Numbered from the stretch's first letter, positions 53,063-62,808 are shown. The stretch: DNA of 64,000 bases from Erythrobacter sp. (GCF_024305245.1 NZ_JAMWYX010000005.1:186001-250000); one strand, 5' to 3'. Program-made: numbers and translations. The notes: generated from the sequence alone by a model not told the origin.

Positions 53063-54949
53063 ATGCCAGCCCGCATCATCGAACCCAACACCACGCCCTT
53101 CGCCAAGGTCGCGATCGACCCGGTGACGCTCGACATCATCGAGAACGCGCTGCGCAACGCCCGCATCGAGATGGACGCGACACTGGTGCGCACCGCCATG
53201 TCGCCCGGCATCCGCGAACAGGGTGACGCCTTCCCGCTGATCTCCGACCCTGCGGGGAAAATGATCGTCGGCCAGTTCGGCAGCTTCATCGACGGGTTCC
53301 TCAAGCAGTTTGACGGCACCATCGAGGACGGGGACATGATTTTCCTGTCCGATCCCTATTCCTGCGGCGGTGCGGTCAGCCACTCGAATGATTGGCTGGT
53401 GATGTTGCCGGTGTTCAAGGACGGGCGCCTGCTCGCCTACACCGCGATGTTCGGTCACCAGAGCGACATCGGCGGTTCCGTGCCCGGCTCGATGCCCATC
53501 GGTGCCTCGTCGATCTTTGAAGAGGGCGTGCGCATCCCTCCGGTGAAAATCTGGAAAAAGGGCGAATACAACGAAGACCTGATGAAGCTGGTGATGCACC
53601 AGACCCGCAAGCCCGACTGGTGTCAGGCGGATTTGAACGCACTGATTGCCAGCTGCCGCGTCGCCGCGCGCCGCGTGGTCGAGATGGCCGACCGGTTTGG
53701 CGATGATGTCTATGTCTCCGCAACGCAGGAACTGCTCGCCCGCAACCACCGCGCGATGAAGTCGCTGCTGGCGATGGCAGTGGCCGAGGAGCCGGTGAGC
53801 TTCGAGGATTACATCTGCGACGACGGCAAGGGCTACGGCCCCTACAAGATCCGCTGCACCATGTGGCGCGACGGGGACAAGGTGATCCTCGACTTTCAGG
53901 GCACCGACCCGCAATCGGCCGCTTCGATCAACTTTTTCCTCAACGAAAACATGTTCAAGATGTTCTTCGGCATCTACATGATCATGGTCTTCGATCCGCA
54001 GATCCTGTTCAATGACGGGTTCTACGATCTGATCGAGGTGCGCATCCCCGAAGGATCGCTGCTGAAGCCGCACTTCCCCGCCGCGCTGTCGGGCCGGACG
54101 CACGCTTTGGGCCGCATCTTCGACATTCTGGGCGGGCTGCTCGGGCAGAAGACGCCGGAGTTTTTGAACGCCGCCGGGTTCTCGTCATCGCCGCACCTGT
54201 TCTATTCGGGCTGGGACAGCCGCGAAGACGGGACGCGCGACTGGTTCCAGCTGTTCCAGATCGGGTTCGGCGGCATTCCGGGCCGTCCGATGGGCGACGG
54301 GCCGGACGGGCATTCGCTGTGGCCGGGCTTCACCAATGTGCCGAACGAATTTCTCGAACGCTACTTCCCGCTGCGGATCGAACGTTACGCCACCGCGCCC
54401 GATAGCGGCGGCGCGGGTCTGCATCGCGGCGGCAATGGCATCCACATGACCTACCGCTTTCTCGCGGACGGCGAGATTGCGATCCATGACGACCGCTGGT
54501 TCGTGCCGCCATGGGGGGTCAATGGCGGGCATCCGGGCGCGCGGGCTAAGAAGGTGCTGGAACGCGCCGATGGCTCGCAGGAAATCGTCGGCAACAAGGT
54601 TGAAAGCGTCAGCGTGAAGGCGGGCGACTTGCTCCACTTCATCACCTGGGGCGGCGGCGGCTGGGGCGACCCGCTGGCGCGCGATCCGGAGCTGGTCGGC
54701 CTCGAGATCCGGCAGGGGCTGGTCACACCCGAGGGCGCACGCGCTTACGGGGTCGTGGCCGATGGCGAGGGCGCGGTCGATGCCGATGCCACCACCGCGC
54801 TGCGCAGCGAGATGACCGCATCGCGCGGCGAACTGCCGCTGTTCGATTACGGCCCCGGTATCGACGCTCTGCGGGCTAACTGCGAGGCTGAAACCGGTCT
54901 CCCCGCCCCTGTCCAGCCGGTCTGGAACCTGCGCGAGGCAGCGGAATGA
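53063..54949 (+). CDS. hyuB: Hydantoinase/oxoprolinase subunit B
   Basis: A 628-residue partner of HyuA. VTLDIIENALRNARIEMDATLVRTAMSPGIREQGDAF is the family opening (shown by its ends VTLDIIENAL and REQGDAF). DPYSCGGAVSHSNDWLVMLPVF supplies metal and ring-binding positions, and the C-terminus has GGAGLHRGGNG and TWGGGGWGDPLARDP. It carries the hydrolytic or carboxylating site. It overlaps the CoA-transferase start by 4 bp. As in two-subunit hydantoinases, the third subunit of acetone carboxylase is missing, which favours hydrolysis. Confidence 0.93.
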   Translation: MPARIIEPNTTPFAKVAIDPVTLDIIENALRNARIEMDATLVRTAMSPGIREQGDAFPLISDPAGKMIVGQFGSFIDGFLKQFDGTIEDGDMIFLSDPYSCGGAVSHSNDWLVMLPVFKDGRLLAYTAMFGHQSDIGGSVPGSMPIGASSIFEEGVRIPPVKIWKKGEYNEDLMKLVMHQTRKPDWCQADLNALIASCRVAARRVVEMADRFGDDVYVSATQELLARNHRAMKSLLAMAVAEEPVSFEDYICDDGKGYGPYKIRCTMWRDGDKVILDFQGTDPQSAASINFFLNENMFKMFFGIYMIMVFDPQILFNDGFYDLIEVRIPEGSLLKPHFPAALSGRTHALGRIFDILGGLLGQKTPEFLNAAGFSSSPHLFYSGWDSREDGTRDWFQLFQIGFGGIPGRPMGDGPDGHSLWPGFTNVPNEFLERYFPLRIERYATAPDSGGAGLHRGGNGIHMTYRFLADGEIAIHDDRWFVPPWGVNGGHPGARAKKVLERADGSQEIVGNKVESVSVKAGDLLHFITWGGGGWGDPLARDPELVGLEIRQGLVTPEGARAYGVVADGEGAVDADATTALRSEMTASRGELPLFDYGPGIDALRANCEAETGLPAPVQPVWNLREAAE

Positions 54950-56142
54950 GCGCGCAAGCTTCAGGTGCCTTGGGCGGCATCAAGGTCGTGGAAATGGGCC
55001 AGCTGCTCGCCGGTCCGTTCTGCGGGCAATTGCTCGGCGATATGGGCGCAGATGTGGTGAAGGTCGAACCGCCGGGCGCGGGCGACCCGATGCGCAACTG
55101 GGGCCAGGGTGACGAGAAGGTGCAGTGGGAAGTCATTGCCCGCAACAAACGCTCGGTCACCTGCAACCTGCGCGTGCCAGAAGGTCAGGCACTGGCAAAG
55201 CAGCTTATCGCCGAGGCCGACGTTCTGATCGAGAACTTCAAGCCCGGCACGCTGGAACGCTGGGGGCTGTCACCTGCGGAACTCCACGCCATCAATCCCG
55301 GCCTCATCATCGCCCGCATGTCGGGATACGGGCAAGACGGGCCTTACTCCGACCGCGCAGGCTTCGGCGGGATTGGCGAGGCGATGGGCGGCTGGCGCTA
55401 CGTCGTCGGCGAACCCGACCGTCCGCCCAGCCGCATGGGTATTTCGATCGGCGATACGCTGTGCGCCACCTATGGCTGCATGGGCGTGCTCGCCGCGCTG
55501 CATCACCGCGACAAGACCGGCGAAGGTCAGGTGGTGGACTCCGCGCTCTACGAAGCGGTGTTGCAGGTGATGGAGGGGCTGGTGCCCGAATATGACCGCA
55601 ACGGCGTGATCCGCGAACGATCAGGCTCGGTCTTGAAGGGCATCGCGCCGTCGAACGTCTATACCTGCAGTGACGGCAGCTACATGATCGGCGGCAATGG
55701 CGATGCGATCTTTGCGCGCCTGTGTCAGGCGATGGGCCGCCCTGAACTGGCGCAGGACGAACGCTATGCCACCCACATCGCGCGCGGCCACCATCAGGAC
55801 GAACTGGACGCGCTGATCAACGCGTGGACGGCGACGCTGACGGTGGACGAGGTCGACGCGCTGATGACCGAATATTCGATTCCCGCCGGACGCGTCTACC
55901 GCGCGCCCGATATGCTGGCCGACCCGCACTTTCAGGCGCGCGAGGCGATCGTCGAGGTCGAGACCCAGAACCGCGGCCGGATCAAGATGCAGAACGCCTT
56001 TCCCAAGCTGTCGAAGACCCCCTCCACCATCCGCCGCCCTGCCCCCGCCGCACCGGGTCAGGACAATGCCGAGGTCTACAGCGAACGCCTCGGTCTGGAC
56101 GCCGCAGAACTGGCGCGGCTGGCCGAGGCCGGGATCATCTGA
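54946..56142 (+). CDS. Family III CoA-transferase (CaiB/BaiF)
   Basis: A 398-residue interlocked-dimer CoA-transferase. GIKVVEMGQLLAGPFCGQLLGDMGADVVK is the opening (ends GIKVVEMG and GADVVK), with RNKRSVTCNLR, LIARMSGYGQDGPYS and VDSALYEAVLQ. Asp198 in VDSALYEA is the probable acyl-anhydride nucleophile by comparison with formyl-CoA transferase. It activates a free acid of the pathway to its CoA ester for the lyase. ATGA overlap upstream and one-base overlap downstream make the operon tightly coupled. Confidence 0.94.
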   Translation: MSAQASGALGGIKVVEMGQLLAGPFCGQLLGDMGADVVKVEPPGAGDPMRNWGQGDEKVQWEVIARNKRSVTCNLRVPEGQALAKQLIAEADVLIENFKPGTLERWGLSPAELHAINPGLIIARMSGYGQDGPYSDRAGFGGIGEAMGGWRYVVGEPDRPPSRMGISIGDTLCATYGCMGVLAALHHRDKTGEGQVVDSALYEAVLQVMEGLVPEYDRNGVIRERSGSVLKGIAPSNVYTCSDGSYMIGGNGDAIFARLCQAMGRPELAQDERYATHIARGHHQDELDALINAWTATLTVDEVDALMTEYSIPAGRVYRAPDMLADPHFQAREAIVEVETQNRGRIKMQNAFPKLSKTPSTIRRPAPAAPGQDNAEVYSERLGLDAAELARLAEAGII

Positions 56143-56771
56143 TGGTCGGCCCCTCGGCCTCCGATAACTACGCGGGCGTGTACGAAGGGCGGCTCCAGCC
56201 GGGCACGCGGCCTGCGCTGCTGATCGTCGATGTCGTGGCCGCCTATCTGACGCAAGGCTCGCCGCTGTTCATGGACACGGCGGAAGCCGCGAAAGACAGC
56301 AACCTCCGCCTTGCCAAAGCCGCGCGGACGGCGGGCGTGCCGGTGATCTTCACCAACGTCCGCTACCGGCCCGATGGAGCCGATGGCGGCGTATTCTATC
56401 GCAAAGTACCGGCGCTGAAAGTGTTCAACGAAGGATCACCCCTCGGCGCCTTCCCCGATGATCTTGCACCCCGGCCCGGCGATCATGTCATTACCAAGCA
56501 ATATCCTTCCGCCTTTTTCGGCACCCCGCTGGCAGCGATGCTGACCGGCAGCGGCATCGATACACTGCTGATCACCGGCTTTTCGACCTCCGGATGCGTG
56601 CGCGCGAGCGGGCTGGATGCGATGCAACACGGGTTCGTTCCGCTGATTGTGCGCGATGCCTGCGCCGACCGCCACGAAGGCCCGCACGAAGCCAACCTGT
56701 TCGATCTGCAGGCCAAATACGCCGAAGTCATCAGCGAGGCCGAAGCGCTGGCGGTAATCGGGCGGCACTGA
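56142..56771 (+). CDS. Isochorismatase-superfamily amidase
   Basis: A 209-residue cysteine hydrolase. The triad is Asp30 (LLIVDVVAAYL), Lys119 (VITKQYPSAFFGT) and Cys152 (GFSTSGCVRASG), with a cis-peptide just before the Cys. The closest functional pattern is N-carbamoylsarcosine amidase and related carbamoylases, which follow hydantoinases in known pathways. It probably releases ammonia, or ammonia and CO2, from the ring-opened product. Last gene of the plus-strand operon. Confidence 0.9.
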   Translation: MVGPSASDNYAGVYEGRLQPGTRPALLIVDVVAAYLTQGSPLFMDTAEAAKDSNLRLAKAARTAGVPVIFTNVRYRPDGADGGVFYRKVPALKVFNEGSPLGAFPDDLAPRPGDHVITKQYPSAFFGTPLAAMLTGSGIDTLLITGFSTSGCVRASGLDAMQHGFVPLIVRDACADRHEGPHEANLFDLQAKYAEVISEAEALAVIGRH

Positions 56772-56807
56772 GAGCGCCGCCCGTTATCTCTCACCGATCC
56801 CGGCGGG

Positions 56808-58250
56808 TCAGCCGCCGAGTTCCTTGAGCAGCCGGTACCAATGATCGAGCCCGCCGTAGAAGCTGTCGACCGATAGCCGTTCATTAAGGCCGTGGGCGAA
56901 CATGTCCTGCGGGCGGCTCGCCGCGCCCGAGATCGCGACGGTGGCATAGCCGCGGGTGCGGTAATGCATGCCGTCGGTGCCACCCGACTCCATGTATGGC
57001 TGGATCGGCAGGCCCGGATAGCGCGCATCGATGGTGGTGCGCAGGGCTGCCATTACTTCGTCGGGCACGGCGGATTCGGGGCTCTCGGTGACATCGGTTG
57101 CCAGCTTGAACTGCACCGCATCATTGGCGACCACCTCGCGCAGCGTGGCCTCCACCGCCGCAGCGCCGACCCCGGGGAATATCCGGCAATTGACCGTCGC
57201 TGTCGCGGACTGCGGCAGAGCATTTTCGGCGTGACCCGCCTTGAGCATTGTCGCGACACAGGTTGTGCCGAGCGTGCCCACGGTTTCGGGGGTGGCCTGC
57301 AGCACCGCAATCGCGGCGGGATCGGCCGGATCGGCGGCAAAGGCGCGCATCGCTTCGCCGGTTTCGCCGGGGGTGATCTGCCCCAGCGCGCCGAGGAACG
57401 AGCGGGTCAGCGGGGTCGCCTGCACCGGGAAGCGGTGCTCCCTGATCCGTTGCAACGCATCGCCGAGTTCGTAGATCGCGTTGTCGCTGCGCGGGCGCGA
57501 GGAGTGGCCGCCGGGATTGGTGACGGTGAGTTCAAAGGTGGCAAAGGTCTTTTCCGCCGCCTGCACCGCCATCGCCAGCGGCGTGCGGTCGGGGGCCAGC
57601 GTGATCCCGCCGGCATCGGAATTGAGGACATAGGCCGGGTCGATCTTCGCCGCGACATATTCGGCCTGCGCGCGGGTGGAGATCATGCCGGTTTCCTCGT
57701 CGCCCGAGAACACCAGATAGAGGTCGCGGCCCGGCGACCAGCCTTCCTGCCTCAACCGGATGAAGGTCTGCACGAGATTGGCGATGCCGTATTTGTTGTC
57801 GGTGGTGCCCCGCCCGAAGAAGTACCCGTCCTGTTCGGTCAGAGTGAAAGGCGGCAACACCCAATCCTCGGCCAGCGCATCGACCACGTCCATGTGGCCA
57901 AGCAGCACGATCGGCTTGCGCCCGTCGGGCTTGGAGGCGGCAAAGCGCACGATCAGGCCCTGCACCGGCTCGCCTTCGCTGTCGTAGTCGGAGACCATGA
58001 TGTCGGCGTCGGCAAACCCCGCCTGCTTCAGCCGGTCGGCCAGATAGGCGACCATTTCCGGCGTCTTCGCCTGTCCGCGCGCGGTGCGGATCGCGATGAT
58101 GTCGCGGTAGATGTCGTAGGCCTGCTGCTGCTCTGCGGTCAGCGGCGCGCGGTCAGCCGCGCTGGCCCCGCCGCCTGCGGTAAGCAATGCGGCAGCCAGC
58201 GCCGTCCCGGTCCGCATCCATTTGCCGCGCGCCATGTTTGCCATGCTCAT
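56808..58250 (-). CDS. Exported M20-family metallopeptidase
   Basis: A 480-residue M20 peptidase with a signal peptide (hydrophobic core TALAAALLTAGGGASA before ADRAPL). Metal ligands are in LLGHMDVVDA, FGRGTTDNK and SGDEETGM, with the dimerisation domain GGHSSRPRSDNA and the final His near MFAHGLNERL. Relatives are dipeptidases or carboxypeptidases that clip amino acids from small peptides in the periplasm. It converges on the isochorismatase gene and heads away from the protease pair, all on the minus strand. Confidence 0.92.
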   Translation of the reverse strand: MSMANMARGKWMRTGTALAAALLTAGGGASAADRAPLTAEQQQAYDIYRDIIAIRTARGQAKTPEMVAYLADRLKQAGFADADIMVSDYDSEGEPVQGLIVRFAASKPDGRKPIVLLGHMDVVDALAEDWVLPPFTLTEQDGYFFGRGTTDNKYGIANLVQTFIRLRQEGWSPGRDLYLVFSGDEETGMISTRAQAEYVAAKIDPAYVLNSDAGGITLAPDRTPLAMAVQAAEKTFATFELTVTNPGGHSSRPRSDNAIYELGDALQRIREHRFPVQATPLTRSFLGALGQITPGETGEAMRAFAADPADPAAIAVLQATPETVGTLGTTCVATMLKAGHAENALPQSATATVNCRIFPGVGAAAVEATLREVVANDAVQFKLATDVTESPESAVPDEVMAALRTTIDARYPGLPIQPYMESGGTDGMHYRTRGYATVAISGAASRPQDMFAHGLNERLSVDSFYGGLDHWYRLLKELGG

Positions 58251-58293
58251 GTTTTCTTTCCCCCTGTTCGTGTCGTTTTGCCGATCCCGGCAC

Positions 58294-60768
58294 TCATTCG
58301 CTGATCGTCAGCAGGCTGGACAGGTCCATCCAGTCATCCTCACCGATCGGATCGCCCGGCGGCACGCTGACCATGCGCGGCAGGCTGGCTGCCAGCTGTT
58401 CGCGCTGGTCGGGATCGAGCAGGCGGCGCGACAGGCTGAGCGCCCATGCGCGTTCGGCGCCGCCCGCCTTGCGCTTGCCCAGCGCCTCGCCGACGTCGCG
58501 GAGTTTCTGATCGAGCGCGGCGGCCACTTCCGGCGTTGCATCCGGGCGGCGCGCGACCCGCGCCATGGTGGCGAGCGTGCGGTAGGCAATACGCCGACCG
58601 AGATCGTCACCGGTCGATGCCAGCACAGTATCGGTCATCCGGTCGAGCAGTTCGCCAACCCCCAGCGCCTCGGGCTCGCTTTGGCTCTGCACCACCAGCC
58701 GCGCCAGCCTGCGCGGGGCGAGCAGCGTCTGCGCAGTCAGCTGGGCCGCAGCGTCAGCTGCCACCAGCGGATCGAACAGCGGGCCTCCCGCCGTGGCGAA
58801 AATCTCGGTTTCGTACTGGCGATCGGTGCTGCCGTTCTGCGCCGCCGAAAGCAGCGGCACCAAGGCAGGCGGCACGCGCAACACATCGGGCCGCAGCGTC
58901 GCCAGCGCCGCGTCCAGCGCCGCGCGCTGCTTTGCAGGAGCGACCGGTTCTGCCGCCTCGCGCCCGCCGCCGTTGACCGCATACACGAAATCGGCCCCGC
59001 CGATCTGCTTGGCGGCGGCCACCAGCTGATAGCGGTGGAGCAGCCACAGCGGCACGAACCGGCGGCGCAGGTTCGACACCGGCTCTCCCGGGCTCAGCGC
59101 ACCAAGCCCGAAGCGCGCAATCGCGGCGCTGCGTACCTGCATCAACCGGTTGAGCTCAGCCACCGGATCCGCGCCGTCGTCCCACAGCCCGCCCCACGCA
59201 TAGGCCGTATCGGCAGCGCGGGCGTTATCATCCTGCACATAGCGGAATTGTGCTGCCGCCTCAGCCGTTTCGCGCGCGTCCGCATCGGCATAGAGCCAGC
59301 GCACCGTCGCCACGTCCCACGCGCCGATCCCCTCGGCATAGGCGTCCGACAGGTCGGGCTTGCCGTCCACCAGGCCGATGCGCGGCGGCGGATAGTCCAT
59401 CACCGATGCGCGATCCTGCGTGCTGGCGGCGAAGTTATGCGCAAAGCCCAGCGTATGGCCGACCTCGTGCGCGCCAAGCTGCGCCAGCCGGTCGAGCGCT
59501 ACCTTGACCGGATCGTTCGGCCCGCCGCTGTTGAGTTCCCCCGCGCCGACCAGCGCCTGAAATATCTGGATATCCTGCCGCGCCCGCAAGGAACCGAGCA
59601 CCACCATGCCCTTGACGATCTCGCCGGTGCGCGGATCGGCGATCTGCTGTCCGTAAGCCCAGCCGCGCGTCGCCCGGTCGACCCAGTTGACCATGTTATA
59701 ACGCACGTCGAGCGGATCGGCCTCTTCGGGCAGCATTTCCACCCGGAAAGCGTCGATAAAACCGGCGGCATCGAAGGCATCGCCCCACCAGCCGATCCCT
59801 TCGAGCAATGCCGAGCGGATCGGTTCGGGCGTGTTGCGGTCGAGATAGAAGATGATCGGCTTTTTCACCCGCGAACGCGGCGCGGCGGGATCGAGCTTCT
59901 CCAGCCGGAAGCGGTTGGCCATGTCATAGACCACCGGCGCGCCGAGCGGCGCCGAAAAGTCCACCGCCTGCGTGGCAAATCCGCCGAGGCGCGGATCGAA
60001 GCTGCGCGGCACGAACCCAGGCTCGGGCAGCCGCACGAAACTGTGGTGAACCGTCAGCGTGACCTTGCCGGGTTCGGGCACGATATTCTCGACCTCGGCG
60101 CCGGGCTTTTCGGAGACGTAGGTCTGGATGGCATCCACCTCCAGATTATCGGGAAACAGGTGAACCGAGGCGGGATCGGCGAGGCTCAGCTTCTCCTCCA
60201 GCTTGAAGCCCTTGCCCGCGATCGACGATGCCGCGCCGATGCCGAACGGATCCTGATCCTGATTGAGCGATGCGGCGATGCCGAGCGTATCCAGCGTCAG
60301 GAACGGCGCGATGTCGATCACCAGACGGCCATCGTCCAGCGTTTCGGCGATGTCGGTCAGCCACACCGTCGATATGCCGAAATCGCTCGCCACTGCCTGC
60401 TGCTGCGCAGGCTCCCCGGAGCTGGCGCGGAACCGCGGGTTTTCGAACTGCACCGCGATCTTGCCGCCGATCCGCCGGAAAGCGACCATCTGGGTGTTAC
60501 CCGTACGCCCCCGGTCAAGCACCAGCGGCGCGGAGCCGAGCCCGGTTTTGAGCGCGGTGCTGTACAGCACCCGCAGCGCCACGCCGTCCTCACCGGGACG
60601 CGGCAGGGTCAGCAGGATGCGGCCCTTGGCGGCATCGGTGCGCACCGGCACCAATCCGGTCTCGCCAGCGGGCGCAGCAATTTCCTGCGGGCCGACCTGC
60701 GCATTCACCGGGGCGAGCGGCAGGGACAGGGCCAGCAACAGCACCCCCAAACGTATGCGGCGCGTCAT
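58294..60768 (-). CDS. Exported zinc metalloprotease (DUF5117/DUF5118 type)
   Basis: An 824-residue secreted protease with signal peptide LGVLLLALSLPLAPVNA before QVGPQ. The zinc site HEVGHTLGFAH holds His434, Glu435, His438 and His444 of a metzincin-like HExxHxxGxxH, with the following MDYPPPRIG as Met-turn candidate. Large N-terminal DUF5117-like and C-terminal DUF4953-like regions are typical of these exported proteases in sphingomonads and Bacteroidetes. ATG 60768 is used; two ATGs just upstream are possible. Physiological substrate unknown. Confidence 0.88.
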   Translation of the reverse strand: MTRRIRLGVLLLALSLPLAPVNAQVGPQEIAAPAGETGLVPVRTDAAKGRILLTLPRPGEDGVALRVLYSTALKTGLGSAPLVLDRGRTGNTQMVAFRRIGGKIAVQFENPRFRASSGEPAQQQAVASDFGISTVWLTDIAETLDDGRLVIDIAPFLTLDTLGIAASLNQDQDPFGIGAASSIAGKGFKLEEKLSLADPASVHLFPDNLEVDAIQTYVSEKPGAEVENIVPEPGKVTLTVHHSFVRLPEPGFVPRSFDPRLGGFATQAVDFSAPLGAPVVYDMANRFRLEKLDPAAPRSRVKKPIIFYLDRNTPEPIRSALLEGIGWWGDAFDAAGFIDAFRVEMLPEEADPLDVRYNMVNWVDRATRGWAYGQQIADPRTGEIVKGMVVLGSLRARQDIQIFQALVGAGELNSGGPNDPVKVALDRLAQLGAHEVGHTLGFAHNFAASTQDRASVMDYPPPRIGLVDGKPDLSDAYAEGIGAWDVATVRWLYADADARETAEAAAQFRYVQDDNARAADTAYAWGGLWDDGADPVAELNRLMQVRSAAIARFGLGALSPGEPVSNLRRRFVPLWLLHRYQLVAAAKQIGGADFVYAVNGGGREAAEPVAPAKQRAALDAALATLRPDVLRVPPALVPLLSAAQNGSTDRQYETEIFATAGGPLFDPLVAADAAAQLTAQTLLAPRRLARLVVQSQSEPEALGVGELLDRMTDTVLASTGDDLGRRIAYRTLATMARVARRPDATPEVAAALDQKLRDVGEALGKRKAGGAERAWALSLSRRLLDPDQREQLAASLPRMVSVPPGDPIGEDDWMDLSSLLTISE

Positions 60769-60822
60769 TATCATCATTCCCCCGTTTTTGACTGCGCAGC
60801 CGGTTCCAGCCGCGATCACATC

Positions 60823-62808
60823 TTAGTTCTTCTCTGAAAGCCCCAGCTGCTGCTCGATGAATTCGGCCTGCTGGCGGTAATAGAACAGCTGGTTCGACAG
60901 CTTGCGCCAGCCGTGGCCTTCATCGGGAATGCGGATGAAGGGCGCAGGCACCCCATTGGCGCGCAAGGTCTTCACCATCACTTCGGTTTCGTAGATGTCG
61001 ATGCGCGGGTCCATCACGCCGTGCGAATAGAGCACCGGCACCGTTATCCGGTCGGCTTTGCGGATCGGCGAGTTCACCGTGTAGAACTCGCGCCACTTGG
61101 CCTCGGTAATATCGCCATATTCGATCCTGTCCGCTGCCTTCAGCGCAGGCGAGGCGACTTCGAGCGCGGTGACCCAGTCGGCCACCCCGAACAGCGAAAC
61201 CCCGGCCGCGAATTCTCCGGGATACTCGGCCAGCACGGCATTGACCGCATAGCCGCCATAGGAGCCGCCCATCACCGCCGCACGGTCGCCGTCGATCAAC
61301 CCGTCCGCGGCAAGTGCGCGCTTGAGATCGACCAGATCGCGTACCGAATCGAGCCGGTTCTCGCGGTCGTCCAGCGTGGAATAGGTGCGCCCGAGCCCGG
61401 TGGAGCCGCGCACATTGGGCTGGAACACCGCCACGCCGCGCGCGACATGGTACTGCGTCACGGCGGAAAAGCTCGCCGCACTCTGGCCCGAAGGCCCACC
61501 GTGGACGCTGAACAGCACCGGCGGAGCGTCCGCCCCCGTGCCCGCGCCTTCGGGCAGATAGAGCAGCCCCTGCAACTCCACCCCGTCGCGCGCGGCGTAG
61601 CGCACCACTTCAGGGCGCACGAGCCGCGCGGGATCGAGGCCCGCCAGATTGGCAGCGAACACCTTGGTGGCGGTGCCGGCGGCCGGGTCGGTCAACCAGA
61701 TTTCGCCCGGGGTCTGCCAGCCATTGACCCGCACCATCAACTGGCCGTCAGCCTCGCAATCGAGCTGGTATTTGCCTTCGGGCAATTGCGGCATTGCAAT
61801 CGCGCGCTTGTCCTGCGTGTGCCAGCCGCGCAGCGCGTCAAACCCGTCCTCGTTCTGGCTCCAGTAAAGGTATGTCCCGCCGCTGCCGCACAATTCGATA
61901 TTCTCGACGTCGCTGGTCGCATCGAACACCCGCTCGAACGCGCCTTTGGCGATGCTGTAGAACGCAAGCGTGCCGAATTCGCGGTCGCGGTTGGTGGAGA
62001 AATAGAAACCGGAGGAATCCGCCGTCCACGCGAACCCGCCCAGCGTGTGCGCCGAGCGGTTTTCGACCGGCGGTTTCGAGATCGTGGTCATCGATCTGGT
62101 CGCCAGATCGAGCAGGTAGAGATTATCGGCATCCTCGCCCACAGTCTCGGTCACGATCGCATATTTGCCGTCGGGCGAGATCGAGCGCGCGGCAAGCCCG
62201 AGTTCGGACTGGACGATCAGTTCGCTCTCCCCGCTCAGCGTGCCGCGGTAGATATCGAACACCCCGGCGCCGCGCGCGGTCGATGCATAGGCGAAGCTGC
62301 CATCGGCCGCGAAATCACCGAAGATGCGGAAATCGCCGCGTGCTGCAGGCAGAACCTCGGTTTCGCTCGCGCCATCGGCGGTGATCGCGAAATAGCCGGG
62401 CTGCTCGTTGCCGTCTTTGTCGGCGGAATAGAACAGTCGGCTGCCATCGGGCGTCCAGACCGGTGCGCGAACACCTGTTTTGAAGGTAACTTGCCGGGGC
62501 TGCCCACCGGATGCGGGCATCACCCACAATTCGCTTTCGCCGGTGATATCCCACGCAAACGCGATCGTCTTGCCATCGGGCGACAGATTCGCCGCGCCCG
62601 GTCCCGATGCGAGCAGATAGCGGGCGATATCCGCCGGATAATCCCCGGCCCTGCCGATGGTGATGTCGCCATTGTCGGGCTCGATCGCCGCGATCGAAAG
62701 GTCTGCCCCCTTGGCCCCTCCGAAGCTTTCTTCGGCATCCTGCGCGAACGAGGTCTGGGGAAGCGCTGCCATGGCGATGGCGCTGGCGAATAAAGCAGTG
62801 CGGTTCAC
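60823..62808 (-). CDS. Exported S9 prolyl-oligopeptidase-family peptidase
   Basis: A 661-residue S9C-type peptidase with a signal peptide ending TSFA before QDAEES. An N-terminal beta-propeller (repeats such as LSPDGKTIAFAWD, WTPDGSRLFYSADKDG, WTADSSGFYFSTNRD) covers an alpha/beta-hydrolase domain with Ser516 (GGSYGGYA), Asp600 (HGVMDPRID) and His632 (DEGHGW). It cleaves short peptides. GTG 62808 behind GAGG is the likely start. It is the first of three exported hydrolases in line. Confidence 0.93.
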   Translation of the reverse strand: MNRTALFASAIAMAALPQTSFAQDAEESFGGAKGADLSIAAIEPDNGDITIGRAGDYPADIARYLLASGPGAANLSPDGKTIAFAWDITGESELWVMPASGGQPRQVTFKTGVRAPVWTPDGSRLFYSADKDGNEQPGYFAITADGASETEVLPAARGDFRIFGDFAADGSFAYASTARGAGVFDIYRGTLSGESELIVQSELGLAARSISPDGKYAIVTETVGEDADNLYLLDLATRSMTTISKPPVENRSAHTLGGFAWTADSSGFYFSTNRDREFGTLAFYSIAKGAFERVFDATSDVENIELCGSGGTYLYWSQNEDGFDALRGWHTQDKRAIAMPQLPEGKYQLDCEADGQLMVRVNGWQTPGEIWLTDPAAGTATKVFAANLAGLDPARLVRPEVVRYAARDGVELQGLLYLPEGAGTGADAPPVLFSVHGGPSGQSAASFSAVTQYHVARGVAVFQPNVRGSTGLGRTYSTLDDRENRLDSVRDLVDLKRALAADGLIDGDRAAVMGGSYGGYAVNAVLAEYPGEFAAGVSLFGVADWVTALEVASPALKAADRIEYGDITEAKWREFYTVNSPIRKADRITVPVLYSHGVMDPRIDIYETEVMVKTLRANGVPAPFIRIPDEGHGWRKLSNQLFYYRQQAEFIEQQLGLSEKN

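Noticed and set aside
53036..54103. 355-codon minus-strand open frame inside hyuB
   Set aside because: Antisense shadow of a gene with clear hyuB motifs; composition is His/Val/Asp-rich without domain.
51001..54949. HyuAB as acetone or acetophenone carboxylase
   Set aside because: The small third subunit and other carboxylase subunits are not present in the operon; hydrolytic function is favoured but not proven.
48336..56771. Assignment of the island to creatinine/N-methylhydantoin degradation
   Set aside because: HyuAB and a carbamoylase-like amidase would fit, but creatinine deaminase and sarcosine oxidase are absent and the lyase, CoA-transferase and NTF2-like genes are unexplained by that route.
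60913..62793. 626-codon plus-strand open frame opposite the S9 peptidase
   Set aside because: Same GC-driven antisense artefact; the minus-strand peptidase has an intact Ser-Asp-His triad and signal peptide.
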